A DNA stretch of 6,891 nucleotides. Source: an uncultured Collinsella sp. Its GTDB lineage: Bacteria > Actinomycetota > Coriobacteriia > Coriobacteriales > Coriobacteriaceae. The stretch lies in contig USHF01000078.1 of the NCBI GenBank assembly GCA_900554465.1, positions 1 through 6,891 on the forward strand, in the 5' to 3' direction. The notes beneath the pieces are model-generated. The model was given only the letters and a program-made list of their open reading frames with translations, was not told where the DNA came from and did no database searches. The number at the start of each line of letters is the position of its first letter. The first letter of the stretch is position 1. Below are positions 1 to 5,568 of this stretch, piece by piece. The translations under genes were made by a program, and so were the position numbers.

Positions 1-53
1 CATACGAGATCTGCGCATGTCTCGTGGGCTCGGGAGATGTGTATAAGAGACAG
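1..53 (+). other. Illumina Nextera i7 adapter contamination (not genomic)
   Basis: Bases 1-10 (CATACGAGAT) match the end of the Illumina P7 oligo. Bases 11-18 (CTGCGCAT) sit where the 8-base i7 index belongs, and from memory this resembles a Nextera XT v2 index. Bases 19-53 match the Nextera read-2 adapter and end in the 19-base Tn5 mosaic end AGATGTGTATAAGAGACAG at 35-53. There is one extra G in the run at 32-34 compared with the standard oligo. The order P7, index, transposase end is only expected from a library molecule, so this is untrimmed adapter at a contig end and not a mobile element. True sequence begins at 54. Confidence 0.98.
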
Positions 54-305
54 GTCATTCACTACGACCCGTGGTGGAACGTGGCGGCGCAGGACCAAGC
101 GACCGACCGCGCGCATCGTATTGGCCAGCAACATACCGTGACCGTGTACAAGCTCATCGCCAAGGACACGATCGAGGAGCGCATTATGCAGATGCAGGAG
201 TCCAAGCGCGACCTGGTCAACAGCGTGCTCGGCGGCGACGGCATCTCGTCGGCGCTGTTTACCCGCGAAGATGTTCTGGCGCTGCTGGGCGGCGACGGGC
301 GCTAA
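54..305 (+). CDS. SNF2-family DEAD/DEAH-box helicase, C-terminal fragment (5' end missing)
   Basis: Eighty-three codons and a TAA stop remain of what is normally a protein of about 1000 residues. The fragment opens inside the second RecA-like helicase lobe. It has a motif V-type segment (HYDPWWN, fragment residues 3-9) followed by motif VI, QATDRAHRIGQ (15-25), whose arginines contact ATP. The DPWWN...QA.DR.HRIGQ combination is diagnostic for SNF2/Rad54-type DNA translocases, including bacterial HepA/RapA relatives. After it comes the usual helical tail (TIEERIMQMQESK) and a short acidic C-terminus. These proteins use ATP to move along duplex DNA and remodel bound proteins; the target of this one cannot be told because the N-terminal part is absent. 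The frame stays open leftward into the adapter, which gives a false GTG start at 24 and a spurious ten-residue N-terminus. The family call is firm; the specific subfamily is not. Confidence 0.93.
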   Translation, partial: VIHYDPWWNVAAQDQATDRAHRIGQQHTVTVYKLIAKDTIEERIMQMQESKRDLVNSVLGGDGISSALFTREDVLALLGGDGR

Positions 306-442
306 CCCGCTCGGGTGGGGCCGCCAGGGCGGATAGCGCACGCTGCCCCATCGTCCCCGCCCGTTATGTGTTCATTTGCAATGCCGTGGATGGTTTGTCT
401 GCCTTTGGGCATAAGAACCATCAAGAACATTGGCACGTCAGC

Positions 443-449
443 AAAGGAG
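443..449 (+). promoter_or_regulatory. Ribosome binding site deciding the superoxide reductase start
   Basis: AAAGGAG lies six bases before the ATG at 456. The frame is open further upstream, with a GTG at 315 and an ATG at 366, but neither has a comparable site. The extra N-terminal residues they would add have no counterpart in the family, so 456 is chosen. Confidence 0.85.
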
Positions 450-455
450 AACATC

Positions 456-818
456 ATGGCGAAATTCTTTAAGGACCCCGACGGTAAGCTCATTGCCGCC
501 CTTGGCAACGACGTTGCAACCCCTGCCGGTTGCACGGAACTGACCGCAAACACTGAGGACGCGGCGCACGAGAAGCACGTGCCTGTTGTCGAGACCGAGC
601 GCGACGGTCACGTGATTCGCGCACGCGTTGGCTCGGTCGAGCACCCCAGCCTGCCCGAGCACTATATTGAGTGGATCGCCCTTGAGGCCGAGGGCCGCTT
701 AGAGGTCCATTACCTTGAGCCCGGCATGAAGCCCGCGACGTTTTTTGCCGGCGGTTCCAAGACCGGTACCGTCTATGCCTACTGCAACCTGCACGGGCTG
801 TGGTCCGCGACGTTCTAG
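456..818 (+). CDS. Superoxide reductase, desulfoferrodoxin/neelaredoxin family, lacking centre I cysteines
   Basis: This 120-residue cytosolic protein is predicted to reduce superoxide to hydrogen peroxide without making oxygen, a detoxification route typical of anaerobes. The catalytic (centre II) iron site is intact. EKHVP at 39-43 supplies the conserved Glu39/Lys40 pair and His41, HPSLPEHYIEW (63-73) supplies His63 and His69, and YCNLHGLW (109-116) supplies Cys110 and His113, giving the expected four-His, one-Cys set. The N-terminus still aligns with the desulforedoxin domain of two-iron desulfoferrodoxins (KFFK..., TELTANT.DAA). However, the CxxC position reads DPDG (7-10), and the later CC pair is reduced to a single Cys26, so the rubredoxin-type iron site cannot form. 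It is therefore best described as a one-iron enzyme derived from a two-iron ancestor. It stands alone, 150 bases after the helicase fragment and followed by a terminator. I see no convincing promoter or metal-repressor box in 306-455. Confidence 0.93.
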   Translation: MAKFFKDPDGKLIAALGNDVATPAGCTELTANTEDAAHEKHVPVVETERDGHVIRARVGSVEHPSLPEHYIEWIALEAEGRLEVHYLEPGMKPATFFAGGSKTGTVYAYCNLHGLWSATF

Positions 819-864
819 GAGCGCGCCCCCGCTCGGGGTATCATAGCCAGCATATGCACATGCG

Positions 865-896
865 AGCGCCGACTGCATCATGCGGCCGGCGCTTTT
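865..896 (+). terminator. Rho-independent terminator after the superoxide reductase gene
   Basis: AGCGCCG at 865-871 pairs perfectly with CGGCGCT at 887-893. Inside, after one A-C mismatch, CTGCA (873-877) pairs with TGCGG (881-885), including one G-T pair, around the three-base loop TCA. The stem ends in TTTT (893-896). The T run is short, but the stem is strong and well placed between the stop at 818 and the next start at 936. A smaller CCCC-GCTC-GGGG hairpin (827-838) lies just after the stop codon without a T run. Confidence 0.72.
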
Positions 897-935
897 ACTA
901 CGATTTCGATGGTTTACGACGGAAAGGGCTGAGCC

Positions 936-2921
936 ATGAAGCTCGCGCTTGCACAGATCGATATGCGCCTGGGTGATATTGAGGGCATTTGCGGCCGCAA
1001 CGAGGACCAGCCTCGTCTGTCCCACGAGCGCGGGGCGCGCGTGCTGTGCGTTCCGGCTCCGCTCTTTATGGGCGCCATGCCCGGTGGCCTGGTGGGCGCT
1101 GCCGACTTTGAGCACGACATGCTTGCCGGCTTGACTGGTGTCGCCGAGCGCATCCAGGAGCTTGACATGATCTGCATCGTGCCCGCGGCGGTTTCGTTTG
1201 AGGGTCAGCCGCTGCTCGACTACATGATGCTCAAGGACGGTCATGTGGTGCCGGCGCGTTCGAGCATTGCCCTGCAGCGTGGCGAGAACAACGACACGCG
1301 TTGGGCGCCGCCGGTGTTCGACGTGGACGGCGTGCGCATCGCCGTGATTTTTGACTTGGACCGCGAACTCGAGATGTTGCCGACCGGTGTTGACCTCATT
1401 GCGTATTTCCAATTCAATGCGTTTGACATGACCGACCGCGAGACTGCCGCCATTCCCGCCGTTCGCAGCGGCGCCTACCGCAAGATCGCATCCAAGCGCA
1501 GCGTGTGGTTTGCCTGTATGGCGCCGGTCGGTGCCTATGACGAGTCGGTGTATACCGGCGGTTCGTTTGTGCTCGACGACTGCGGTCGCGTGGTGGCCCA
1601 AGCGCCGTGTTTTGAGGAGAGCCTGCTGGTTCAGGAGATTCAGCGCGGCGTGATGCTCGATGCCCTGGAAGATCACGAACTGCCCGAGTTCCGTTCCGAG
1701 GAGTGGCTGTGGCAGGCGCTGGTGCTCGCCGTGCGCGACAACGCCCAGGCCCACGGTGCGTCGCGCGCCGTGGTGGCACTCGAGGGCGACTTGCCGTCGT
1801 CCCTGCTGGCGGCGCTGGCCGTCGACGCTCTGGGCCCACGTAATGTGATTGGCCTGGTGCTGGGGCGCAACCGCATCTTTACGCCGGCGCAGGAGGAGGC
1901 CGAGGCTGCTCGCTGTGCCGCCGTTCGCGCCATTGCCGAGCGCCTGCATATTCGCACGGTTGAGCGCGATGCGCCGGATGCCGCGCGCGTGCTCGACCGC
2001 GATGTGTCGGCGGGCGACGCCGAGCGCCTGCGCTCTCGCACGCTGGGCCTCATGCTGGAGGATACGGCGCTCGAGCTGGGTGCGATGGCGTTGAGTCCGC
2101 TGTCCAAAACCGAGTACGCGCTGGCGGCGCCGGCGCTTTGCGGCGGCTACCAGGGCGATTTTGCGCCCTTTGGCGATGTGTACCTGTCGACGCTTGAGTT
2201 TGTGGCGCGTGTGCGCAACCGCGCGTCTGCCGTGGTGCCCCAAGAGCTCGTGACGCTCAACGCGGTGGAAGATTGTATGGAGCGCGTGCTGGCGCAGGCG
2301 CTCTCGACGCTCGACGGTCCGGTCGATATGCTCGACCGCGCGGCACAGCTGCTCGGCGGGGTCGAGTCGGGTGAGATCGATGGCGCGCTTGAGGCGCACG
2401 TGGACCGCAATCGATCTTTCGACGACATCCCGATGGCCGCTGGCAAGCCTGAGGCCTGCTCGCTGCTGCTGATGCTCGTTCGACAGGGTGAGGCTGCCCG
2501 CCGCATGTTGCCGACGGCGCCGATCGTTTCGTCCCGTTCGTTTGCCGAGCGCTCCTGGCCGTACATGCTCGCGTGGTCCGACCTGGGGCTTAACGGCAAG
2601 GAGCGTATGACGGTCGATTCGCTGGCGCGCGCCGAGGTGCGCCGTTTTGCTGACGAGGATACGAGCGAGCGCATGCGAAACGAGATGATGGGCGTGCTGG
2701 GCGAGCTACTGGGTATTTCGCCCGAGCAGATGGAGGAGCTGCGCTCTGAGGACGGTCAGCGTCGTTTGCACGAGGGAATGAAAAAGTTCGAGGGCGAGGT
2801 TCAGGACGCCATCGATAAGATGATGGGCGGCCAGGGTGGCCCGCAAGGTGGTCCTCAGGGTGGCCCGATGCCGCATCCGCCGGTTGATCCCCGACAGTTC
2901 CCCTTTTTCTCTCAAAATTAA
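936..2921 (+). CDS. NAD+ synthetase (NadE)-like protein with both active sites degenerate; probable pseudoenzyme
   Basis: The 661-residue product follows the plan of glutamine-dependent NAD+ synthetase. Residues 1 to about 245 form a nitrilase-like amidase domain (LALAQIDMRLGDIEG at 3-17; YTGGSFVLDDCG at 206-217). Residues from about 255 to 545 form the PP-loop synthetase domain (AALAVDALGPRNVIG at 292-306; GDFAPFGDVY at 407-416; VSSRSFAERSWPY at 531-543, where normal NadE ends). The catalytic residues are gone. The nitrilase Glu of the FPEL motif is Ala41 (VPAPL), the Lys falls near Ser110, and the nucleophilic Cys of ICED is Asp140 (IFDLD). The PP-loop SGGxDS reads EGDLPS (283-288), and TTGNKSE reads LSPLSKTE (386-393). 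Residues 548-661 are extra: a charged, probably helical stretch, then a Gly/Gln/Pro-rich end. AAAGGG at 923-928 supports the ATG. Homology is clear; NAD synthesis or glutaminase activity is not expected. It could be regulatory or a scaffold, but the true role is unknown. Confidence 0.82.
   Translation: MKLALAQIDMRLGDIEGICGRNEDQPRLSHERGARVLCVPAPLFMGAMPGGLVGAADFEHDMLAGLTGVAERIQELDMICIVPAAVSFEGQPLLDYMMLKDGHVVPARSSIALQRGENNDTRWAPPVFDVDGVRIAVIFDLDRELEMLPTGVDLIAYFQFNAFDMTDRETAAIPAVRSGAYRKIASKRSVWFACMAPVGAYDESVYTGGSFVLDDCGRVVAQAPCFEESLLVQEIQRGVMLDALEDHELPEFRSEEWLWQALVLAVRDNAQAHGASRAVVALEGDLPSSLLAALAVDALGPRNVIGLVLGRNRIFTPAQEEAEAARCAAVRAIAERLHIRTVERDAPDAARVLDRDVSAGDAERLRSRTLGLMLEDTALELGAMALSPLSKTEYALAAPALCGGYQGDFAPFGDVYLSTLEFVARVRNRASAVVPQELVTLNAVEDCMERVLAQALSTLDGPVDMLDRAAQLLGGVESGEIDGALEAHVDRNRSFDDIPMAAGKPEACSLLLMLVRQGEAARRMLPTAPIVSSRSFAERSWPYMLAWSDLGLNGKERMTVDSLARAEVRRFADEDTSERMRNEMMGVLGELLGISPEQMEELRSEDGQRRLHEGMKKFEGEVQDAIDKMMGGQGGPQGGPQGGPMPHPPVDPRQFPFFSQN
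2826..2867 (+). repeat. In-frame GGPQ-type tandem repeat in the tail of the NadE-like gene
   Basis: Residues 631-644 read GGQGGPQGGPQGGP, encoded by near-repeats of a 12-base unit with different synonymous codons. It is followed by a Pro-rich end (MPHPPVDP, then FPFF). This is likely a flexible, disordered tail. The codon variation suggests the repeat is kept at protein level or is old, and not a recent slippage product. Confidence 0.8.
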
Positions 2922-2939
2922 CTATGGGATAGGGGCAAG

Positions 2940-2967
2940 GTTACGCGGTTTTGCCAAACCGCGTAAC
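2940..2967. repeat. Perfect 12-bp inverted repeat (hairpin) after the NadE-like gene
   Basis: GTTACGCGGTTT (2940-2951) is exactly complementary to AAACCGCGTAAC (2956-2967) around the loop TGCC. It starts 18 bases after the stop codon at 2921. No T run follows on the + strand, and none flanks it suitably on the - strand, so it is not a textbook terminator. It could act as an RNA-end stabiliser, a protein-binding palindrome, or a copy of a dispersed intergenic repeat. Confidence 0.9.
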
Positions 2968-2980
2968 GAGTCGACGCTGC

Positions 2981-3079
2981 GCGAGCCCCTGCCGGGCAAT
3001 CTGCCGCTCAAACCGTCGCTTGCGTACAGAAGTACGCGGCGCTCCTCTTTCGCGACACCTTGCCACGGCAGGGACTCGC
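2981..3079. repeat. Long imperfect palindrome able to fold into one ~100-nt stem-loop
   Basis: GCGAGCCCCTGCCG (2981-2994) pairs with CGGCAGGGACTCGC (3066-3079) at 13 of 14 positions. After a bulged A3065 the stem goes on with GGCAA (2995-2999) against TTGCC (3060-3064). Further in, GTCGC (3015-3019) pairs with GCGAC (3052-3056), and the tip is GCGTAC-AGAA-GTACGC (3022-3037). Such nested pairing is unlikely by chance. It may be a miniature inverted-repeat or REP-type element, or a structured non-coding RNA. I do not recognise a named family. It has no supported coding frame. Confidence 0.75.
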
Positions 3080-3115
3080 TCGCTGACTTATGCCCAACCT
3101 ATGGTTCAACCTTGC

Positions 3116-3146
3116 TTGCTAGATACGGTCGCTGTTGTGTTATTCT
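3116..3146 (+). promoter_or_regulatory. Predicted promoter of ruvCAB
   Basis: TATTCT at 3141-3146 is a fair -10 element. It is preceded by TG at 3138-3139, making an extended -10 (TGT-TATTCT). The best -35 candidate is TTGCTA at 3116-3121 with a long 19-base spacer, so the extended -10 probably carries most of the strength. The start site would fall near 3152-3154, inside the LexA box. Confidence 0.5.
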
Positions 3147-3147
3147 A

Positions 3148-3159
3148 GAACAGACGTTC
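3148..3159. promoter_or_regulatory. LexA/SOS operator of ruvCAB
   Basis: GAACAGACGTTC is a palindromic GAAC-N4-GTTC box, the core of the LexA (DinR) site in Gram-positive bacteria. It fits the Bacillus consensus CGAACRNRYGTTYC at all core positions, including the inner R-N-R-Y bases (A-G-A-C). It begins two bases after the -10 element and covers the predicted start site, where bound LexA would block RNA polymerase. ruvAB is SOS-controlled in several bacteria, which supports the reading. Confidence 0.85.
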
Positions 3160-3203
3160 GTGAATGATGCACGGGGCCTTGTCTTGCGCTGTGCTTGTGG
3201 CGA

Positions 3204-3210
3204 GGGGAGG
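3204..3210 (+). promoter_or_regulatory. Ribosome binding site deciding the TTG start of ruvC
   Basis: GGGGAGG lies five bases before TTG at 3216. No ATG or GTG is available near the conserved N-terminus. The other upstream option, TTG at 3195, would place this site inside the gene and add seven residues absent from the family. Confidence 0.8.
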
Positions 3211-3215
3211 TTGGC

Positions 3216-3737
3216 TTGGTCATTTTGGGTATCGACCCCGGTTTGGCTCATACGGGTTGGGGGATTATCGAGGAGCGGCGTGGCGAGGTTCGCTGCCGTG
3301 CCTATGGCTGCATCGAGACCAGCGCAGGCAGTCCGCTCGCGGTGCGCCTGTCGCATATCGCCCGCGACCTCAAGGGTGTCGTGGAGCGCTATCGACCCGA
3401 TACCGCTGCTATCGAGAGCATTTACTTTGGCGCCAACGTTCGCTCGGCCATCCCTACGGCGCATGCCCGCGGCGCCGCGCTCGTGGCGCTTTCGGAATGC
3501 GCGCTCGAGATTGGCGAGTATACGCCTATGCAGATTAAGCAGGCTGTTGTGGGCACCGGCGCTGCGGACAAACGGCAGGTCGCGTATATGGTTCGTACGC
3601 TCACGCAGCTCGATCACGACCCGCATCCCGACCATGCCGCCGATGCCCTGGCCTGCGCCATCTGCCACGTTAACCTCAGCCGCACCCGCGCCCTCACCGG
3701 CGGCGAGTTCTATCAACAGAGAGGAACCGGATACTGA
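3216..3737 (+). CDS. ruvC: Crossover junction endodeoxyribonuclease RuvC
   Basis: RuvC is the Holliday-junction resolvase: as a dimer it nicks two opposing strands of the four-way junction made during recombinational repair. The 173-residue product is of normal length and begins MVILGIDPGLAHTGWG, matching the family start, which supports the TTG codon. Acidic metal ligands of the RNase H-like fold are visible: Asp7 (GIDPG), Glu67 (AIESIYFG) and Asp143 (PDHAADALA, 138-146). The position of E. coli Asp138 appears to be His140, a replacement also known from Thermus RuvC, so the enzyme should be active. The segment FGANVRSA (71-78) fits the usual loop after Glu67. It is the first gene of ruvCAB, behind an SOS-box promoter, and its TGA overlaps the ATG of ruvA by one base. 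The weak start codon may keep RuvC levels low. Confidence 0.96.
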   Translation: MVILGIDPGLAHTGWGIIEERRGEVRCRAYGCIETSAGSPLAVRLSHIARDLKGVVERYRPDTAAIESIYFGANVRSAIPTAHARGAALVALSECALEIGEYTPMQIKQAVVGTGAADKRQVAYMVRTLTQLDHDPHPDHAADALACAICHVNLSRTRALTGGEFYQQRGTGY

Positions 3738-4357
3738 TGATCTCCCAGCTCCATGGAACGCTTGTCGAGGCCACGATGAGTTCTGCTGTCGTCGACGTGT
3801 CGGGCGTTGGCTTTGAACTCGGCATCTCGGGCAGCACTGCGGCCACGTTGCCGACGCCCGGCGGCGAGGTGCGCCTTTATACCCGTATGCAGGTGCGCGA
3901 GGACGCCATGATGCTCTTTGGTTTTGCCTCCAAGGACGAGCGCACGATGTTCGATCGGCTCGTGTCCGTCTCGGGTGTCGGTCCGCGCCTGGCGCTTGCC
4001 GTGCTCTCCACCTATACCGTGGGACAGCTGTATTCCCTGGTGATGGCCGAGGACGACAAGGGCATGGCCAAGGTGCCCGGCGTGGGCAAAAAGACCGCCC
4101 AGCGCCTCATCTTGGAGCTCAAGAGCACCTTTGCCAAGGACAAGGGCTTTGTGCCGGTCGATGCGATCCCCGGTCAGGTTGCGATGCCCGTGCCCGCCGC
4201 CGCTCCTTCGGCGATCGATGACGCCCGTGCGGCGCTCCTTTCCATGGGCTTTAGCCCGCAGGAGACCGAGGTTGCCCTGAGCGGGTATGATGGGCAGGAT
4301 ATGCGTGTCGAGGATCTGCTCGGCGCGGCGCTTAAGCGACTTGGAATGGATGCGTGA
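3737..4357 (+). CDS. ruvA: Holliday junction branch migration complex subunit RuvA
   Basis: RuvA forms tetramers that hold the four-way junction flat and load RuvB rings onto two arms. The 206-residue protein has the family's three parts. The first is an OB-fold (1 to about 64) with an acidic pin, Glu55-Asp56, at the same numbers as in E. coli. The second is a helix-hairpin-helix domain with two DNA-binding hairpins (SVSGVGPRLA, 77-86; KVPGVGKKTA, 112-121). The third is a small C-terminal helical domain (about 159-206) that binds RuvB, joined by an Ala/Pro-rich linker. GAGGAA at 3721-3726 serves as ribosome binding site inside the end of ruvC. The start overlaps the ruvC stop (TGATG), and the ruvA stop overlaps the ruvB start in the same way, so translation of the three genes is probably coupled. 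Confidence 0.97.
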   Translation: MISQLHGTLVEATMSSAVVDVSGVGFELGISGSTAATLPTPGGEVRLYTRMQVREDAMMLFGFASKDERTMFDRLVSVSGVGPRLALAVLSTYTVGQLYSLVMAEDDKGMAKVPGVGKKTAQRLILELKSTFAKDKGFVPVDAIPGQVAMPVPAAAPSAIDDARAALLSMGFSPQETEVALSGYDGQDMRVEDLLGAALKRLGMDA

Positions 4358-5424
4358 TGTGGGAAGCCGATGACTCTCAGGACCTGTGGGCGACGCCCGG
4401 CAATTCGCCGGCGGCATCCATGGCGCACGGTGAGCGCATGGTGGGCTCGGAGCTGACGTCCGAAGACCTCGATGTCGACCGTACCCTGCGTCCCCAGCGC
4501 CTGGACGACTACTGCGGTCAGGAGCATATCAAGCAGAGCCTTCGCGTGCTGATCGAGGCGGCGCAGAGCCGTGGCGAGACGCTCGACCACGTGATCTTTT
4601 CGGGCCCTCCGGGTCTGGGCAAGACCACGCTGGCCACCGTTATCGCCAACGAGCTGGGCGCTCAGATCAAGACCACGAGTGGCCCCGCCATCGCGCGTAC
4701 GGGCGACCTGGCGGCCATCCTTACTAACTTGCAGCCGGGCGATGTGCTGTTTATTGACGAGATCCACCGCCTCAACCGTTCGGTCGAGGAGGTCCTGTAC
4801 CCCGCGATGGAGGACTTTGCGCTCGATATCGTGATCGGTAAAGGCCCGGCCGCACGTTCGATTCGCCTGGATATCCCTAAGTTTACGCTGGTGGCGGCAA
4901 CGACCCGCTCGGGTATGCTGACCGGCCCGCTGCGCGACCGCTTTGGCATTTCGTATCGCCTGGACTACTACACGGTCGAGGAGCTCGCCCAGATCGTGAC
5001 GCGCTCGGCAACCATTCTGGGCGTGACGATCGATCATCTGAGTGCGCTCGAGATCGGCTCACGTTCGCGTGGCACGCCGCGCTTGGCCAACCGTCTGCTC
5101 AAGCGTGTGCGCGACTATGCGCAGGTACGCGGCAACGGTCCTATTGAGCTTGACATTTGCCGTCAGGCACTCGAGTTCTTCGAGATTGATGAGCTTGGTC
5201 TGGACTGGATGGATATTCGCATTTTGGAGACACTCGCTAAGACGTTCTCCGGACGTGCCGTGGGCCTGACAACGCTTGCCAGCGCGGTGGGCGAGGACCC
5301 GGGAACGCTCGAGGATGTCTATGAGCCCTATCTGCTGCAGTGCGGCTTGATGATTCGCACGCCCCAGGGCCGCCAGGCAACGCTTCGCACCTTTGAGCAC
5401 TTGGGGATTGAACCTACCATTTAG
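4357..5424 (+). CDS. ruvB: Holliday junction branch migration ATPase RuvB
   Basis: RuvB is the AAA+ motor that forms hexameric rings and pumps DNA through the RuvA-bound junction. The 355-residue product shows Walker A GPPGLGKT (83-90), Walker B LFIDEIHR (131-138), sensor 1 TLVAATTR (177-184) and the arginine-finger segment PLRDRFG (191-197). A C-terminal winged-helix domain ends in RTPQGRQATLRTFEHLGI. The N-terminus is about 20 residues longer than in E. coli and low in conservation, while DRTLRPQRLDDYCGQEHI (41-58) matches the normal beginning. ATG at 4357 overlaps the ruvA stop as TGATG. A GTG one codon earlier (4354) is also possible and would add one Met. No clear terminator follows the TAG at 5422-5424, so some read-through towards fhs is possible. 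Confidence 0.97.
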   Translation: MWEADDSQDLWATPGNSPAASMAHGERMVGSELTSEDLDVDRTLRPQRLDDYCGQEHIKQSLRVLIEAAQSRGETLDHVIFSGPPGLGKTTLATVIANELGAQIKTTSGPAIARTGDLAAILTNLQPGDVLFIDEIHRLNRSVEEVLYPAMEDFALDIVIGKGPAARSIRLDIPKFTLVAATTRSGMLTGPLRDRFGISYRLDYYTVEELAQIVTRSATILGVTIDHLSALEIGSRSRGTPRLANRLLKRVRDYAQVRGNGPIELDICRQALEFFEIDELGLDWMDIRILETLAKTFSGRAVGLTTLASAVGEDPGTLEDVYEPYLLQCGLMIRTPQGRQATLRTFEHLGIEPTI

Positions 5425-5499
5425 GGCGCTTTGTTTTGGCGGGCTGTTAAGCTATCGCTGAGCATTGGATAAACATATCGCCATTCATCGGTTACGGGT

Positions 5500-5528
5500 G
5501 TTTTACTATTGCGCGCCCGTGCTATGCT
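5500..5528 (+). promoter_or_regulatory. Predicted promoter of fhs
   Basis: TATGCT at 5523-5528 is a good -10 element with an extended TG at 5520-5521. The upstream partner is weak: GTTTTA at 5500-5505 with a 17-base spacer, or TTTACT at 5502-5507 with 15. The start would lie near 5535, giving a leader of about 35 bases. The rest of the 5425-5568 gap shows no other clear signal. Confidence 0.5.
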
Positions 5529-5568
5529 GAATTGGTCTTTTTCTCATTCGGTAACGAAAGGACCTCCC

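Noticed and set aside
35..53. Tn5 mosaic end as evidence of a transposon
   Set aside because: It is preceded by the P7 tail and a sequencing index, so it comes from library preparation.
305..316. ACCCG-CT-CGGGT palindrome at the helicase stop codon as a terminator
   Set aside because: Two-base loop, five-base stem and no T run; too weak to call.
366..455. Earlier start of the superoxide reductase at ATG 366 or GTG 315
   Set aside because: Neither has a suitable ribosome binding site, and the added residues do not match the family. ATG 456 has AAAGGAG at ideal spacing.
699..2399. 566-codon open frame on the - strand across the superoxide reductase end and the NadE-like gene
   Set aside because: It is a shadow of GC-biased codons on the + strand. 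It is rich in Arg/His/Ala with no family motif, and overlaps two better-supported genes and a terminator.
2836..3816. 326-codon + strand frame running from the NadE-like tail through the hairpins into ruvC/ruvA
   Set aside because: It crosses two structured palindromes and a promoter, overlaps ruvC in another frame, and its Arg/Ser/Pro-rich translation resembles no protein.
5425..5480. Possible terminator after ruvB
   Set aside because: There is a T-rich patch (GCTTTGTTTT) but no stable stem precedes it.
5494..5520. ACGGG...CCCGT inverted repeat across the fhs promoter as an operator
   Set aside because: Only five bases per arm with a 17-base gap in GC-rich sequence; chance is likely and no regulator family fits.
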